Shown here: in pieces, positions 1 to 9,204 of the stretch
Layout of the letters: the number at the start of each line of letters is the position of its first letter
Position numbering within the stretch: the stretch's first letter is position 1
Origin: Smaragdicoccus niigatensis DSM 44881 = NBRC 103563
GTDB lineage: Bacteria; Actinomycetota; Actinomycetes; Mycobacteriales; Mycobacteriaceae
Length of the DNA: 64,000 bases
Reading direction: 5' to 3'
Assembly (NCBI RefSeq): GCF_000380645.1
Contig: NZ_AQXZ01000019.1
Span: 1-64,000 of the forward strand
Notes under the pieces: model-generated
Told to the model about the DNA's origin: nothing
The model's input: the letters and a program-made list of their open reading frames with translations, nothing else
The model's database searches: none
Position numbers and translations under genes: made by a program

Positions 1-1
1 A

Positions 2-286
2 GAGATGGCCTTGCACGCCAAAATCACCGCCACGATCGGCATGCCGATCTACTTCTGCGACCCGCACTCACCGTGGCAGCGCGGCAGCAACGAGAACACG
101 AACGGGCTTCTGCGCCAATACTTCCCGAAAGGAACGGACCTCTCGTTCCACGGCCCGGGAATCCTCGACAACGTCGCATCCGAGCTCAACGGCCGACCGC
201 GAAAGACCCTCAGCTGGAAAACCCCAGCCGAGGCCCTCGAACAACTACTGTCCAATCCAACCGAACCAGTTGCAGCGACCGCTTGA
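2..286 (+). CDS. IS30-family transposase, C-terminal fragment (cut by window edge)
   Basis: The reading frame is open to the left edge of the window, so only the last ~94 residues are visible. They contain the IS30-type signature around the last catalytic acidic residue (YFCDPHSPWQRGSNENTNG, then LLRQYFPKGT), followed by the usual NGRPRK...TPAEAL ending. This is the end of the DDE integrase core of an IS30-family transposase. The element would cut and join its own ends during transposition. The protein finishes with a short Ala/Thr tail. I could not identify the right terminal inverted repeat in the 35 bases before the next gene, so the IS boundary is not placed. The ATG at position 5 is internal, not the start. 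Confidence 0.85.
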   Translation, partial: EMALHAKITATIGMPIYFCDPHSPWQRGSNENTNGLLRQYFPKGTDLSFHGPGILDNVASELNGRPRKTLSWKTPAEALEQLLSNPTEPVAATA

Positions 287-321
287 AACCGCCTGGGTTT
301 CCTCGGCTGTCAGACGTCTTT

Positions 322-2106
322 TCAGCCGTAGAACGGCACGATGACCGTCGATGCGTTCGAGCCACCCTCGGTGACGGTGTTCGTCGCCGGCAAGGTGAGC
401 GCCACCGTTCCTGCGGTGAGATCAACCGACCCGGGCGCGTGGGTCGGCACGTCGTAGCTGGTCAGGCGCAACTGCAGCTTGTGCCCCTTCGCCAGCTGGT
501 ACACCGTCGGCCAAATCGCGATGTCGAAGTTGTAGAACGTGCCCGGCACCAGCGCCTTGGGCGCGGTGTGGGTATGTACCGGAGCGCCTTCTTGGCTGCG
601 CGTTGTGTCAAGTTCACGGTGTGCGGCACGAAGGTAGCCCTCCGTGATGATCGACTGCGTTCCGTCCGGTCCTACATCGGACACCTTCACGATCCAGTCG
701 GTGTCGGTCGCCGTTGACGCTGCGTTGAGTTTCATCTGGATCGGTCCAGCGATGATCTTGTCTGCAGTCAGCGCGGGACTCTGCCAGGTGACACCGTCGA
801 GCGCGGCCAACTGCTGATCTGTCGGAAAGTACGGCGATGCGGCCACGGTGCCGTAGTCGTCGAGCGGCATGGTCAGGCCGGCCGCCGGATTCGTCAGGTA
901 GGTCTTGAGCCCCGGCAGCAACGGTGGCGTCGTGGTGAGCTGGCCGCTCTTGAGGTAGTACTTCGTGAACTTGCTGGCCGCCGGCGGCCACTGCTGCGCC
1001 TGGACGTACTGGCCGGTCGCCGGCTGGATGTAGGCACGGACCTTGGCCCGCTCACCCACCGTCGCATCCGCGAGGTACTTGCTCATGAACTCGAACTGCA
1101 TCGCGAAGTTGTCGTCGAGTCCGGGCGCACTGAGCGTGGGCGCGAACGGCGCACCACACCCCTTGTGCGTGCACGGATCGACGTACAGACGCGTCTCCAC
1201 CCCCGGACGCTTCGCCAGCTTTTGATACATCTCGAGCGCGCTGCGGACGAATCCGTCCCGCCAGCCTTCGAGGACGAGAACAGGAACCTTGATATTCGCC
1301 GCGTTGTAGATCGGCGAGCGGTCCTTGTAGAACGAGTCGTCGTTGGGGTGCTGCAGGTAGGCCACCGCCACGGGTGTGCCGAGGAGCTGAGACGTCTTCG
1401 CGGCCAGCGTCTGGTTCACGTTCGGCAGGTCGGTCCCGATGTAGCCGGGTCCGCCCTGAACACCGAGGTACTGGACGTCGAAGAACAGGTTCGGAATGCC
1501 GTCATGCGTGAACGCGTCGCGGTACATGTCTCCGAACGCAACCGCGGGAGCAATCGCGGCCAGGTACTTGGGTTGCTGCTCGGCGGTCAGGTACTGCGTG
1601 ATCCCGACGTACGAGCCACCGATCATTCCGACCTTGCCATTCGAATAGCTCTCACCACCGAAGTGCTCGACCAGAGCCTTGCCGTCCCGCGCCTCGCGCG
1701 GCGAGAAGTAGTTCTCGTTGAGGTTGCCGCCGCTGCCGCCGGTTCCGCGCGTATCGATGACGACGTGCACGAAACCGCGGGTGGCCCAGGACGGGCCGTC
1801 ACCGCAGAAGCAGAGTCCTTTGCGCCCGTACGGGGTGATCGACATGACGATCGGGAACTTGCCGGGAGCTCGCGCACTGCCGTCCGGGGACGGATAGGTC
1901 ACCGTCGCCGCCAATGCGACGCCGTCGTCCATCGTCACGGTGACGTCCTCGGCGACGGACTGGAACGTCGCCGCCGGCACCGGCGTGTATTCCGCGGTGC
2001 CGGTGATGCCGGGCGCAGTGGTGGCCGGATCCGACCCCGCAGAACCCGGTGCCGCAAAGAGAAGGGAAACTACCGCGACACCAGCTGCCAGCTGTCGAAA
2101 ACGCAC
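322..2106 (-). CDS. Secreted CocE/NonD-family (peptidase S15-type) hydrolase
   Basis: A 594-aa alpha/beta hydrolase of the X-Pro dipeptidyl-peptidase/cocaine-esterase (S15) family. Residues 1-24 form a signal peptide (short basic N-terminus, hydrophobic core, AGSA at the cleavage region), so the enzyme is probably exported. The catalytic domain shows TPYGR, the DTRGTGGSGG segment near 118-127, the nucleophile elbow GGSYVG with Ser165, an Asp in LEGWRDGF and a His in DPCTHKG. The C-terminal ~230 residues match the jelly-roll X-Pro_DPP_C domain. Family members hydrolyse esters or amides, and the substrate cannot be read from the sequence. It starts at GTG (2106) with a TACGAT -10 box six bases upstream, so the mRNA may be leaderless. 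The neighbouring IS30 fragment marks a possible insertion boundary. Confidence 0.88.
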   Translation of the reverse strand: MRFRQLAAGVAVVSLLFAAPGSAGSDPATTAPGITGTAEYTPVPAATFQSVAEDVTVTMDDGVALAATVTYPSPDGSARAPGKFPIVMSITPYGRKGLCFCGDGPSWATRGFVHVVIDTRGTGGSGGNLNENYFSPREARDGKALVEHFGGESYSNGKVGMIGGSYVGITQYLTAEQQPKYLAAIAPAVAFGDMYRDAFTHDGIPNLFFDVQYLGVQGGPGYIGTDLPNVNQTLAAKTSQLLGTPVAVAYLQHPNDDSFYKDRSPIYNAANIKVPVLVLEGWRDGFVRSALEMYQKLAKRPGVETRLYVDPCTHKGCGAPFAPTLSAPGLDDNFAMQFEFMSKYLADATVGERAKVRAYIQPATGQYVQAQQWPPAASKFTKYYLKSGQLTTTPPLLPGLKTYLTNPAAGLTMPLDDYGTVAASPYFPTDQQLAALDGVTWQSPALTADKIIAGPIQMKLNAASTATDTDWIVKVSDVGPDGTQSIITEGYLRAAHRELDTTRSQEGAPVHTHTAPKALVPGTFYNFDIAIWPTVYQLAKGHKLQLRLTSYDVPTHAPGSVDLTAGTVALTLPATNTVTEGGSNASTVIVPFYG

Positions 2107-2112
2107 CGGCGG

Positions 2113-2118
2113 ATCGTA
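2113..2118 (-). promoter_or_regulatory. -10 box for the CocE-like hydrolase (leaderless)
   Basis: On the minus strand TACGAT fits TANNNT and ends six bases before the GTG start at 2106, the spacing expected for a leaderless actinobacterial transcript. No convincing -35 hexamer is visible. Confidence 0.45.
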
Positions 2119-2274
2119 CGGCCGTGCGAAAATCTGCCACTTTCAACGCGCGGCGTTCAACTTTCAATTACTCCGTCTGAACGACACGCCCCGTGCGGTT
2201 GGCGACGAGAACTTCGCGACGTCAGAGATCAGAGTGCCGTCCGCCGAGTGCCGTAAGCCGCGGCTCCGCGCAGG

Positions 2275-2280
2275 TAATCT
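2275..2280 (+). promoter_or_regulatory. -10 box for the GAF-GGDEF gene (leaderless)
   Basis: TAATCT ends six bases before the ATG at 2287, which would put the transcription start at the start codon. No good -35 is visible. The 180-base gap between the divergent genes holds nothing else I can identify. Confidence 0.5.
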
Positions 2281-2286
2281 GCCCGC

Positions 2287-3252
2287 ATGGACGTTCTCGA
2301 AATCGGCGACGCGCCCATTCCCAACCGATTCGACTCGGCGAGTCACGAGATTCTTGCGTTCCTCCGGACCACCGCCCCCATGGGTGTGTGGACAGTCACG
2401 CGGTTGGTCGACGGCTCTCAGGTCTACCTCTCAGTCGAGGACGTGAGCCTGGGGGTGTCTGCCGGGGACTCAGTGCCATGGACAGAGACGATGTGTCGCC
2501 AGATGGTCGCCGGCCAACCGCATATCGCCATCGATGTTCAGAATGTGCCGGCCTACCGCGCGATCGCCGAAGCCGAAAGCAGACCAATCGCCGCGTACGT
2601 CGGGTATCCCCTCGTTACGGCCTCGGGCCAACTGTTTGGAACGATGTGCGGTTTTGGACCGGCGACACTGCCCGCGGACTTCGAACGGCACGGGCCGCTC
2701 ATCGAGCTGTTATCCCGCTTGCTCGCGACGATTCTCGACTCGGACCTCGAACGCACGCGTTTGGAGCGGGACATCGAGCACGCGAATCTTCGCGCGCAAA
2801 AGGACAGTTTGACTGGCCTGCTCAACCGCAACGCCTGGGACCAGATGCTCGCACAGGAGCAACCGCGCGCTCGCCGATTCGGTGAGGCCCACACCGTCAT
2901 CTGTATCGACCTCGACGGCCTCAAACACATCAACGACACTCTCGGACACCCCGCCGGCGACGACTTCATCCGTCGGGCCGGGCAGGTTCTGCACGCCAAT
3001 GCCAGGGAGTGCGACTTGGTCGCGCGGGTGGGTGGCGACGAATTCGGCGTGATCGCGTTCGACTCAGATTCGGCCAGCGGGGCCGCGCTGGCCGAGCGGC
3101 TCGCGAACGCGCTCGAACAGGCCGGGATTCCCGCCTCGGTCGGGCACGCGCAGTGCACGCTGATGGCCGGACTGGAGCACGCCTGGTCGACGGCCGACAC
3201 CGCGATGTACGAGCGCAAGCGAAATCGTCGAGGCGCGTCGCCCGCGCGCTAG
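2287..3252 (+). CDS. GAF-GGDEF diguanylate cyclase
   Basis: A 321-aa cytoplasmic protein expected to make cyclic di-GMP from two GTP. Residues ~15-150 form a GAF sensory domain (the [18 protein letters not shown] segment at 105-122 is typical). A short helix (151-172) connects to a GGDEF domain from ~172, with [13 protein letters not shown] near the start, [15 protein letters not shown] for metal and nucleotide binding, and an intact GGDEF at 249-253. An RxxD motif (Arg240-Asp243) lies exactly five residues before GGDEF, matching the product-inhibition I-site. The end of the domain is short but keeps the [12 protein letters not shown] segment. There is no transmembrane segment, so the signal is probably intracellular. 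It converges with proS and their stop codons overlap. Confidence 0.92.
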   Translation: MDVLEIGDAPIPNRFDSASHEILAFLRTTAPMGVWTVTRLVDGSQVYLSVEDVSLGVSAGDSVPWTETMCRQMVAGQPHIAIDVQNVPAYRAIAEAESRPIAAYVGYPLVTASGQLFGTMCGFGPATLPADFERHGPLIELLSRLLATILDSDLERTRLERDIEHANLRAQKDSLTGLLNRNAWDQMLAQEQPRARRFGEAHTVICIDLDGLKHINDTLGHPAGDDFIRRAGQVLHANARECDLVARVGGDEFGVIAFDSDSASGAALAERLANALEQAGIPASVGHAQCTLMAGLEHAWSTADTAMYERKRNRRGASPAR

Positions 3253-4988
3253 TTGCGCCGCATCACGACCGTGGCCACGACCTCGTCACCCGGCACTTCG
3301 GTGCTTTCGCCGGTGAATCGGTCGCGGATCTCGGCCTTGCCCTCAGCCCAACCGCGGCCGACCACGACGATGAGCGGAACACCCAGGAGTTCGGCGTCCT
3401 TGAACTTCACGCCCGGCGACGACTTGCGGTCGTCGAGGAGAACGTCGAACCCGGCGGAGTTCAACTCGGCAGCCAGGCGCTCGCCACCCTCGCGGGCCGC
3501 CTCGTCCTTGTTCGCGATGACGACGTGCACGTCGTACGGCGAGACTTCCGACGGCCAGCGGAGCCCGATCGCGTCGTGCATCTGCTCGGCGATGACGGCG
3601 ACGAGCCGCGAGACGCCGACACCGTAGGAACCCATCGTCACGCGGATCGGCTTGCCGTTCTCGCCGAGAACGTCGACGCTGAAGGCATCGGTGTACTTGC
3701 GGCCGAGCTGGAAGATGTGCCCGATCTCGATGCCGCGCGCGGAGACCAGCGGACCGGCACCGTCCGGAGACATGTCACCGTCGCGCACTTCCGCGGCCTC
3801 GATCGTGCCGTCCGGCGTGAAGTCGCGACCCGCAACGAGGCCGACGTAGTGCTTGCCGGCTTCGTCCGCGCCCGTGATCCAGGCGGTACCGGTGACCACG
3901 CGCGGGTCGACGAGGTAGCGGATCTCGTTGGACTGCAGCGCCTTCGGACCGATGTACCCCTTGACGAGGAACGGGTTGGCGGCGAAGTCGGCGTCGGTCA
4001 GCATCTCGATTCCGGCCGGCGCCAACGAGGCTTCGAGGCGCTTCATGTCGACCTCGCGGTCGCCCGGGACGCCGACGCCGAGGATCTCGGTCTTGCCGTT
4101 TGGCTGGACGACCTTGACCATGACGTTCTTCAACGTGTCGGCAGCCGTCACCTCACGGTCGAGGTTGGCATTCGCCCAGTCGACCAGCGTCGCGATCGTC
4201 TCAGTGCCCGGGGTGTCGTAGATCTTGGCGTCCGCAAGTCCGTCGATCGGCTTCTCGTCCGGGGCTGCGGTGACGACCGCTTCGACGTTGGCCGCGTAGC
4301 CGGACTCGACGCACCGGACGAACGTGTCTTCGCCGACGGGACTCTCCGCGAGGAACTCCTCCGAGGCGCTCCCACCCATGGCGCCCGATGTCGCGGCGAC
4401 GATGACGTACTTGAGGCCGAGACGGTCGAAGATTCGCTGGTAGGCGGCACGGTGTGCGTCGTAGGACGTCTGCAGGCCCTCGTCCGAGACATCGAACGAG
4501 TACGAGTCCTTCATGACGAACTCACGACCGCGCAGGATGCCCGCACGCGGCCGCTCTTCGTCGCGGTACTTGGTCTGGATCTGGTACAGCACAACCGGCA
4601 GGTCCTTGTACGAGCTGTACTCGCCCTTCACCGTCAGCGCGAAGAGTTCTTCATGCGTCGGACCGAGCAGCATGTCGACGCCCTTGCGGTCCTTGAGGCG
4701 GAACAACCCCGGGCCGTACTCGGTCCAGCGGTTTGTCGCTTCGTAGGGCTCGCGCGGAAGCAGGGCCGGCAGCGAGATCTCCTGGGCACCGATCGCGTCC
4801 ATTTCCTCGCGCACGACGTTCTCGATCTTGCGGAGAACGCGCAAGCCCAGCGGCAGCCAGGAGTAGACGCCCGGCGCGATGCGACGGACATAACCGGCCC
4901 GGACCAGCAGCTTATGGCTCGGAACTTCGGCGTCCGCCGGGTCGTCACGAAGGGTGCGAAGAAACAGCTGGGACAGTCGGGTGATCAC
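3249..4988 (-). CDS. proS: Prolyl-tRNA synthetase
   Basis: A 579-aa bacterial-type class II aminoacyl-tRNA synthetase that charges tRNA-Pro. After [20 protein letters not shown] comes class II motif 1 ([18 protein letters not shown]), motif 2 ([20 protein letters not shown]) and motif 3 near the C-terminus ([12 protein letters not shown]), with an insertion domain (~220-400) resembling the YbaK-type editing domain. The anticodon-binding domain occupies the last ~110 residues. I chose the GTG at 4988 because the protein then begins like its homologues; the longer open frame to 5036 would run into the divergent dienelactone hydrolase gene. TATGCT at 4998-5003 (minus) is a plausible -10. The gene order matches M. 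tuberculosis proS-efpA-cysG, although here four genes lie between proS and efpA. Confidence 0.97.
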   Translation of the reverse strand: MITRLSQLFLRTLRDDPADAEVPSHKLLVRAGYVRRIAPGVYSWLPLGLRVLRKIENVVREEMDAIGAQEISLPALLPREPYEATNRWTEYGPGLFRLKDRKGVDMLLGPTHEELFALTVKGEYSSYKDLPVVLYQIQTKYRDEERPRAGILRGREFVMKDSYSFDVSDEGLQTSYDAHRAAYQRIFDRLGLKYVIVAATSGAMGGSASEEFLAESPVGEDTFVRCVESGYAANVEAVVTAAPDEKPIDGLADAKIYDTPGTETIATLVDWANANLDREVTAADTLKNVMVKVVQPNGKTEILGVGVPGDREVDMKRLEASLAPAGIEMLTDADFAANPFLVKGYIGPKALQSNEIRYLVDPRVVTGTAWITGADEAGKHYVGLVAGRDFTPDGTIEAAEVRDGDMSPDGAGPLVSARGIEIGHIFQLGRKYTDAFSVDVLGENGKPIRVTMGSYGVGVSRLVAVIAEQMHDAIGLRWPSEVSPYDVHVVIANKDEAAREGGERLAAELNSAGFDVLLDDRKSSPGVKFKDAELLGVPLIVVVGRGWAEGKAEIRDRFTGESTEVPGDEVVATVVMRRN

Positions 4989-4997
4989 GACGTGCCA

Positions 4998-5019
4998 GCA
5001 TACTTTGGCGGGGTACGTT
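4998..5019. promoter_or_regulatory. Overlapping divergent promoters of proS and the dienelactone hydrolase
   Basis: Only 37 bases separate the two start codons. Minus strand TATGCT (5003-4998) serves proS. Plus strand TACGTT (5014-5019) ends six bases before the ATG at 5026. Both transcripts would be leaderless or nearly so. Confidence 0.4.
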
Positions 5020-5025
5020 CGGACC

Positions 5026-5736
5026 ATGCCGACCATCAGCTATCGAACCGGTGACTTCGACCTTCCTGCCTATCTTGCAGTTCCGGACGGGCCCGGCCCG
5101 TTCCCCGGTGTGGTCGTCATTCACGACGCCACCGGCTTCCAAGGTGACGTCGAGGCACAGGCCGAGCGCATGGCAGCGCACGGCTATATCGCCATCGCGC
5201 CGTCGCTCTATTCGCGCGGTGTGAAGCCACTGTGCGTGGTGAAAACCTTCGCGGCGTCCCAAGCCGGTCGCGGTCAGGCGTTCGACGACATCGACAATGC
5301 GCGCAAGCTTCTCCTGGCCCGGCCCGACTGCACCGGCAAGGTCGGCATCATCGGGTTCTGCATGGGTGGAAACTTCGCCATGCAATCCGCGCACAAACTC
5401 GACTTCGACGCAGCGTCAGTCAACTACGGCGAGGTGCCGTTCAACGCCGAGAAACTTGAAGGCAGTTGTCCTGTGGTCGGCAGTTTCGGCGGCAAGGACC
5501 GGTACCTGTGGGGTGCGGCAGAGCGCCTTGAGAAGCACCTCACGAAGCTCGGCGTTCCGCACGACGTCAAGGAGTACCCGACGGTCGGGCACAGCTTCCT
5601 CAACGACTTGCCCGCCGTGGCCCGGAGCCCGTTCCTTCCGGTCAACGTCGTGATGGGTTTCCACGGCACTGACGACGCGGCGGTCGCGGACGCTTGGCAG
5701 CGCATCTTCGGGTTCTTCGGCGAGCACCTGTCCTAG
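5026..5736 (+). CDS. Dienelactone hydrolase family protein
   Basis: A 236-aa alpha/beta hydrolase. The nucleophile elbow is GFCMGG with Cys112, the cysteine nucleophile typical of dienelactone hydrolases. The acid is probably in FGGKDRYL (~155-162) and the His in [10 protein letters not shown]. The oxyanion segment [10 protein letters not shown] is near 29-38. Characterised members open the dienelactone ring in chlorocatechol breakdown, but chromosomal copies in Mycobacteriales are often uncharacterised, so the substrate here is unknown. No other catechol pathway genes are nearby. The start is the ATG at 5026, giving [11 protein letters not shown], the usual family N-terminus, and fitting the -10 box six bases upstream. 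There is no signal peptide, so it is cytoplasmic. Confidence 0.88.
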   Translation: MPTISYRTGDFDLPAYLAVPDGPGPFPGVVVIHDATGFQGDVEAQAERMAAHGYIAIAPSLYSRGVKPLCVVKTFAASQAGRGQAFDDIDNARKLLLARPDCTGKVGIIGFCMGGNFAMQSAHKLDFDAASVNYGEVPFNAEKLEGSCPVVGSFGGKDRYLWGAAERLEKHLTKLGVPHDVKEYPTVGHSFLNDLPAVARSPFLPVNVVMGFHGTDDAAVADAWQRIFGFFGEHLS

Positions 5737-5791
5737 GACATCATCGATTGTGCGACGAAGGTCATAGCTCTGGCCCTTTAGTGAGCCAGCT

Positions 5792-5820
5792 CAACTGTGA
5801 CAGTATTACTGGCACAGTTG
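5792..5820. promoter_or_regulatory. 29-bp palindromic operator upstream of the SDR/PhaC-like pair
   Basis: CAACTGTGACAGTA, a single central T, then TACTGGCACAGTTG. The two 14-base arms pair at 13 of 14 positions. It lies 28 bases before the SDR start codon and overlaps the region where a promoter would be. The size and symmetry fit a TetR- or FadR-type repressor site. No regulator gene is adjacent. Confidence 0.65.
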
Positions 5821-5848
5821 ATCGGGCAACGTCAGAAAGTCATCACTC

Positions 5849-6637
5849 ATGAGCCTCCCCAAGCCGCAAGCAAATACCTTCGTCGTCGTCACCGGCGCAT
5901 CGTCCGGAATCGGCACCGAGATCGCACGCGGTCTCGCACGCCGTGGACACAACCTCATCCTCGTGGCTCGTCGTGCTGACCGCCTCGAGGAGCTCGCCAA
6001 CGAGGTCGGGTCGAAGTACAACGTCACGGCGACCGTTCAGCCGGCCGACCTCGGAAACCCGGGACACCGCCAGAAGCTGATCGAAACACTCGTCGGGCAG
6101 CCGATCGTCGGCCTTGTCAACAGCGCCGGATTCGGCACCAAGGGCGTGTTCCACGAACTCCCCCTTTCTCGCGAACGCGAAGAGGTCGAGGTCAACGTCG
6201 TCGCTCTCATGGAGCTCACGCACGCACTCGTTCCGGGCATGGTCGCCCGCGGCGCCGGAGCCGTGCTCAACATCGCCTCGATCGCCGGTGCGCAGCCGGT
6301 GCCGTCAATGGCGGTCTACGGCGCCAGCAAGGCGTTCGTCGACTCGTTCTCGCAGGCCATCAATGCCGAACTTCACGGGACCGGAGTGTCCGTCACCTCG
6401 CTGTGTCCCGGACCGGTCCCGACCGAATGGGCCGAGATCGCCGAGGCACAAGCGTTCGTCTTCCGTCCCGCGCAGGTATCGCCCAAGCAGGTCGCTGAAG
6501 AGGCCATCGTCGGAATGCTGAAAGGAAAGAGCAGCGTGGTCCCTGGTCTGGTCGTCAAGGCAGCAACCATCGCGGGTCGCATGACCCCGCGTTCGATCTC
6601 GATGCCGGTCATCCGCACGCTGGGCGGCCGCAAGTGA
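5849..6637 (+). CDS. Short-chain dehydrogenase/reductase (SDR)
   Basis: A 262-aa classical SDR. It has the nucleotide-binding TGASSGIG at 15-22, the NSAG motif at 91-94, and the catalytic Ser144 (NIASIAG), Tyr157 and Lys161 (YGASK). RR follows the second beta strand (ARRADR), which favours NADP(H). The ATG at 5849 gives a short N-terminus before the Rossmann fold. The next gene begins inside this gene's stop codon (GTGA), so the two are almost certainly co-translated. Pairing with a PhaC-like hydrolase and a palindromic operator suggests a role in 3-oxo/3-hydroxyacyl or other lipid metabolism; that is an inference, and the substrate is not known. Confidence 0.9.
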   Translation: MSLPKPQANTFVVVTGASSGIGTEIARGLARRGHNLILVARRADRLEELANEVGSKYNVTATVQPADLGNPGHRQKLIETLVGQPIVGLVNSAGFGTKGVFHELPLSREREEVEVNVVALMELTHALVPGMVARGAGAVLNIASIAGAQPVPSMAVYGASKAFVDSFSQAINAELHGTGVSVTSLCPGPVPTEWAEIAEAQAFVFRPAQVSPKQVAEEAIVGMLKGKSSVVPGLVVKAATIAGRMTPRSISMPVIRTLGGRK

Positions 6638-7686
6638 GCGGTCAACCCTTGATCAGTCGGGAAGCCCTCACGAACCTGACGGACTTCCTGAGCAAGCGCG
6701 GTATCGCGGACATGACGGACACTCCGTCCGAGATCCTGTACGACAAGCCGAATGCGACGCTCAAGCGCTACATCCCTGGCCCGAAGCGCGCCGGCCTTCC
6801 GGTCTTGCTGGTGCCGCCATTGGGCTCGCAGGCCAAGTGCTTCGACCTGCGCCGAGGCTGCTCGCTCGCTGAGCATCTGGTCGAAAACGGTGTGCCGACG
6901 TATCTCATCGACTACGGCGCACCGACCTGGCAGGACCGCAATCTCGGCGTCGAGCACTACATCAACAAGGTGGTGCCCGAAGCCGTCCGCCGGGTCTCCG
7001 AGGACAACAACGGCGCGGCCGTCAACGTCATCGGATGGTGCATGGGTGGCCTCATCTCCATCGGCGTCGTTGCCGTGCACCCGGAGTTGCCGATCAACGC
7101 GCTGGCGATGGTGGCGAGCCCATTCGACTTCAGCAAGAACCCACTGATGCGGCCGCTCCAGGCGATCGGCAAGTACACCGGCGGAGCGATCGTCGGAAGC
7201 GCGATCAAGGTGATGGGTGGCTCGTCCGCCAAAGTCACCGAACTGGCGTTCAAGGCGACGGCACTGCCGACGTACCTCAAGAAGCCAGTGACGCTGTGGC
7301 GCAAGCGCGACGACCGTGAGTTCCTCGCGCAGATCGGTGCCGTCGATGAACTGATGAACAACATGCTGGCCTACCCGGGCCGTGCGACCCTGCAGGCCTA
7401 CCAGCGTCTGGCGATGCGCAACGAACTCGCGTCCGGCAAGATCCAGGGTCCGAACAAGGTGGTCGATCTGTCGGAGATCACGATTCCGGTCATGAATGTG
7501 GCGGGCAGTTCCGACGTCATCGCACCGCCGGCAGCCGTCCACCACGTGGGTGAACTGCTTCCGAACAGCCCGGACGTTCGCCTTCCGCTGGCACCCGGCG
7601 GCCACCTCGGTGTGCTGACCGGCGGGAAGGCTGCGACGACTACGTGGCGGTACATCGACGAGTTCTTCGCCGATCACCGTCCTTAG
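6634..7686 (+). CDS. PhaC-like alpha/beta hydrolase (polyhydroxyalkanoate synthase family)
   Basis: A 350-aa protein with the lipase-like box of PHA synthases, GWCMGG, with Cys136 as nucleophile. Further family marks are VPPLGSQAKCFDL (~60-72), LIDYGAPTWQDR (~91-102), the Asp in NVAGSSDVIAP and the His in APGGHLGVL. The length suits class III PhaC-type enzymes, but many actinobacterial homologues occur without PHA granule genes and no phasin or PhaE is nearby, so polymer synthesis is not shown. It starts at GTG (6634), overlapping the SDR stop by four bases. It converges with efpA and the two stop codons overlap. Confidence 0.82.
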   Translation: MSGQPLISREALTNLTDFLSKRGIADMTDTPSEILYDKPNATLKRYIPGPKRAGLPVLLVPPLGSQAKCFDLRRGCSLAEHLVENGVPTYLIDYGAPTWQDRNLGVEHYINKVVPEAVRRVSEDNNGAAVNVIGWCMGGLISIGVVAVHPELPINALAMVASPFDFSKNPLMRPLQAIGKYTGGAIVGSAIKVMGGSSAKVTELAFKATALPTYLKKPVTLWRKRDDREFLAQIGAVDELMNNMLAYPGRATLQAYQRLAMRNELASGKIQGPNKVVDLSEITIPVMNVAGSSDVIAPPAAVHHVGELLPNSPDVRLPLAPGGHLGVLTGGKAATTTWRYIDEFFADHRP

Positions 7687-9182
7687 TGAGTGACTACTTC
7701 GTCCTGCACGGCCTGCGCCTGCGCGACCTGGCTCGGCGTGAAGCGGATGAAGTACGCGACGATCGCCGCAATGCCAGCACACGCAGCGCAGCCGACCAGG
7801 GCGAAGGCATAACCGGCGCCCAGCGCCGCAACCTGTGAATCGGTCATCTCCCGCGCCGGTCCGATGGAACCGCCGAGTGACAGCGTGCGCGAGGACGCCA
7901 TGACGCTGATGAACGCCAGCGCGAGCGGACCGCCGAGCGTCTGCGCGACCTGGGTGATCGCCGTCAGCGGACCGATCTCCTGCGGTCCGACGCCCGCGAT
8001 CGCACACAGCGGCAGTGGTACGACCGCGAGGCCGACACCGAAGCCGATCGCGAGAACCGGGACGAACAAGTTCCCGAAGTAAGTGGCGGAGCCGTCGAGC
8101 GTCGAGCCGTACATCAGGCCGATGACCATGATGACGCCACCGACGATGACCAGCCATCGAGCTTCGACGCGCATCGCGAGCTTGGACGCGATGAACGCTG
8201 CGGACCCGAGTCCGAACGCGAACGGCATGAACGCGATACCCGCGTGCAGCGGGCTGAACTGCAGCACATCCTGCACGAACAACGCGACGTAGACCGCCAT
8301 GCAGAACATGACCGCGCTGGCGAAGAAGATCGCCACGAATGTCGCGACGCGGTCCTTGTCGTGGAACAGCTTGAACGGAAGCAGCGGGTTCTCGGCCTCG
8401 GCTTCGACCACGAGGAAGATCAACATCATCGCGACACCGGCCAGCAGTGCGCCGATGACGACGAGGTTGTCCCAGCCCTTCTCCGGCCCCGCACTGAGTC
8501 CGTAGACGATCGCCGTACAGCCCGCCGTCGCGAGGACAGCGCCGGGGAGATCGAGCGCCAGGCGCCGGTGCGCAGTCTCCTGCAAGGCCACGCGGGCACC
8601 GAGGAGCACAACCACCCCGATCGGGACGTTGATGAGGAAGATCCAGCGCCACGAGACCTCGGTCAAGGCACCACCGATGACAAGACCGGCGATCGAGCCG
8701 ACGCCCGTCATCGCGGCGAAGATCGCAATCGCCTGATTTCGTGCAGGTCCCGCTGCGAATGTTGTTGCGACCAGCGCAAACGCGGTCGGCGACGCGATCG
8801 CGGCACCGGTCCCCTGCAACGCCCGCGCGGCCACCAACATGACGTCGTTGATCGCGAGACCGCACATCAGCGAAGCGCCGGTGAACATGCCGACGCCGAG
8901 CAGGAACATCTTCTTGCGACCGAACGAGTCACCGAGGCGACCGCCCAGGAGCATCAGACCACCGAACGCCAACGCGTACGACGTGACGACCGCATTGCGG
9001 CTCGCGTCCGAAAGGTGAAGTTCGGTCTGCAGACGGGCAAGCGCCAGGTTCGCGACCGTACCGTCGAGAACAACCATGAGTTGTAGACCGGATAGCACCG
9101 CAATCGCCAGACCAAAGGCGGAAGCGGAGACCGGAGTTCTCACGGCAACCTTGCTCGACACCCCAGGGAACTTACCTGTCAC
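7683..9182 (-). CDS. efpA: EfpA-type MFS efflux transporter (14-TM DHA2 family)
   Basis: About 499 aa with roughly 14 hydrophobic segments, typical of the QacA/EmrB (DHA2) drug:proton antiporters. Visible family features are LDGTVANLALARLQ in TM1, GGRLGDSFGRKKMF in loop 2-3 and GPARNQAIAIFAAMTGVGSIAG around TM5, all shared with mycobacterial EfpA. The position next to cysG is the same as Rv2846c-Rv2847c. EfpA is an inner-membrane transporter linked to drug tolerance and lipid handling. The start is uncertain. The open frame reaches a TTG at 9221, which would overlap the end of cysG by 17 bases. I prefer the GTG at 9182, which avoids this; GTG codons a little further in are possible. Confidence 0.88.
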   Translation of the reverse strand: MTGKFPGVSSKVAVRTPVSASAFGLAIAVLSGLQLMVVLDGTVANLALARLQTELHLSDASRNAVVTSYALAFGGLMLLGGRLGDSFGRKKMFLLGVGMFTGASLMCGLAINDVMLVAARALQGTGAAIASPTAFALVATTFAAGPARNQAIAIFAAMTGVGSIAGLVIGGALTEVSWRWIFLINVPIGVVVLLGARVALQETAHRRLALDLPGAVLATAGCTAIVYGLSAGPEKGWDNLVVIGALLAGVAMMLIFLVVEAEAENPLLPFKLFHDKDRVATFVAIFFASAVMFCMAVYVALFVQDVLQFSPLHAGIAFMPFAFGLGSAAFIASKLAMRVEARWLVIVGGVIMVIGLMYGSTLDGSATYFGNLFVPVLAIGFGVGLAVVPLPLCAIAGVGPQEIGPLTAITQVAQTLGGPLALAFISVMASSRTLSLGGSIGPAREMTDSQVAALGAGYAFALVGCAACAGIAAIVAYFIRFTPSQVAQAQAVQDEVVTH

Positions 9183-9204
9183 GACGTGACTCAGCGAGCC
9201 TTCT

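Noticed and set aside
3009-5054. A long open frame on the plus strand antisense to proS
   Set aside because: Arg/Val/Asp-rich, no domain, and created by third-position GC bias opposite a clear proS. Similar frames lie opposite efpA (6373-8865), the chelatase (12449-14500) and the first PKS gene (57084-59795).
6634-7686. Evidence for polyhydroxyalkanoate storage
   Set aside because: Only the PhaC-like box is present; no phasin, PhaE, phaA or phaB-type set is adjacent apart from one generic SDR.
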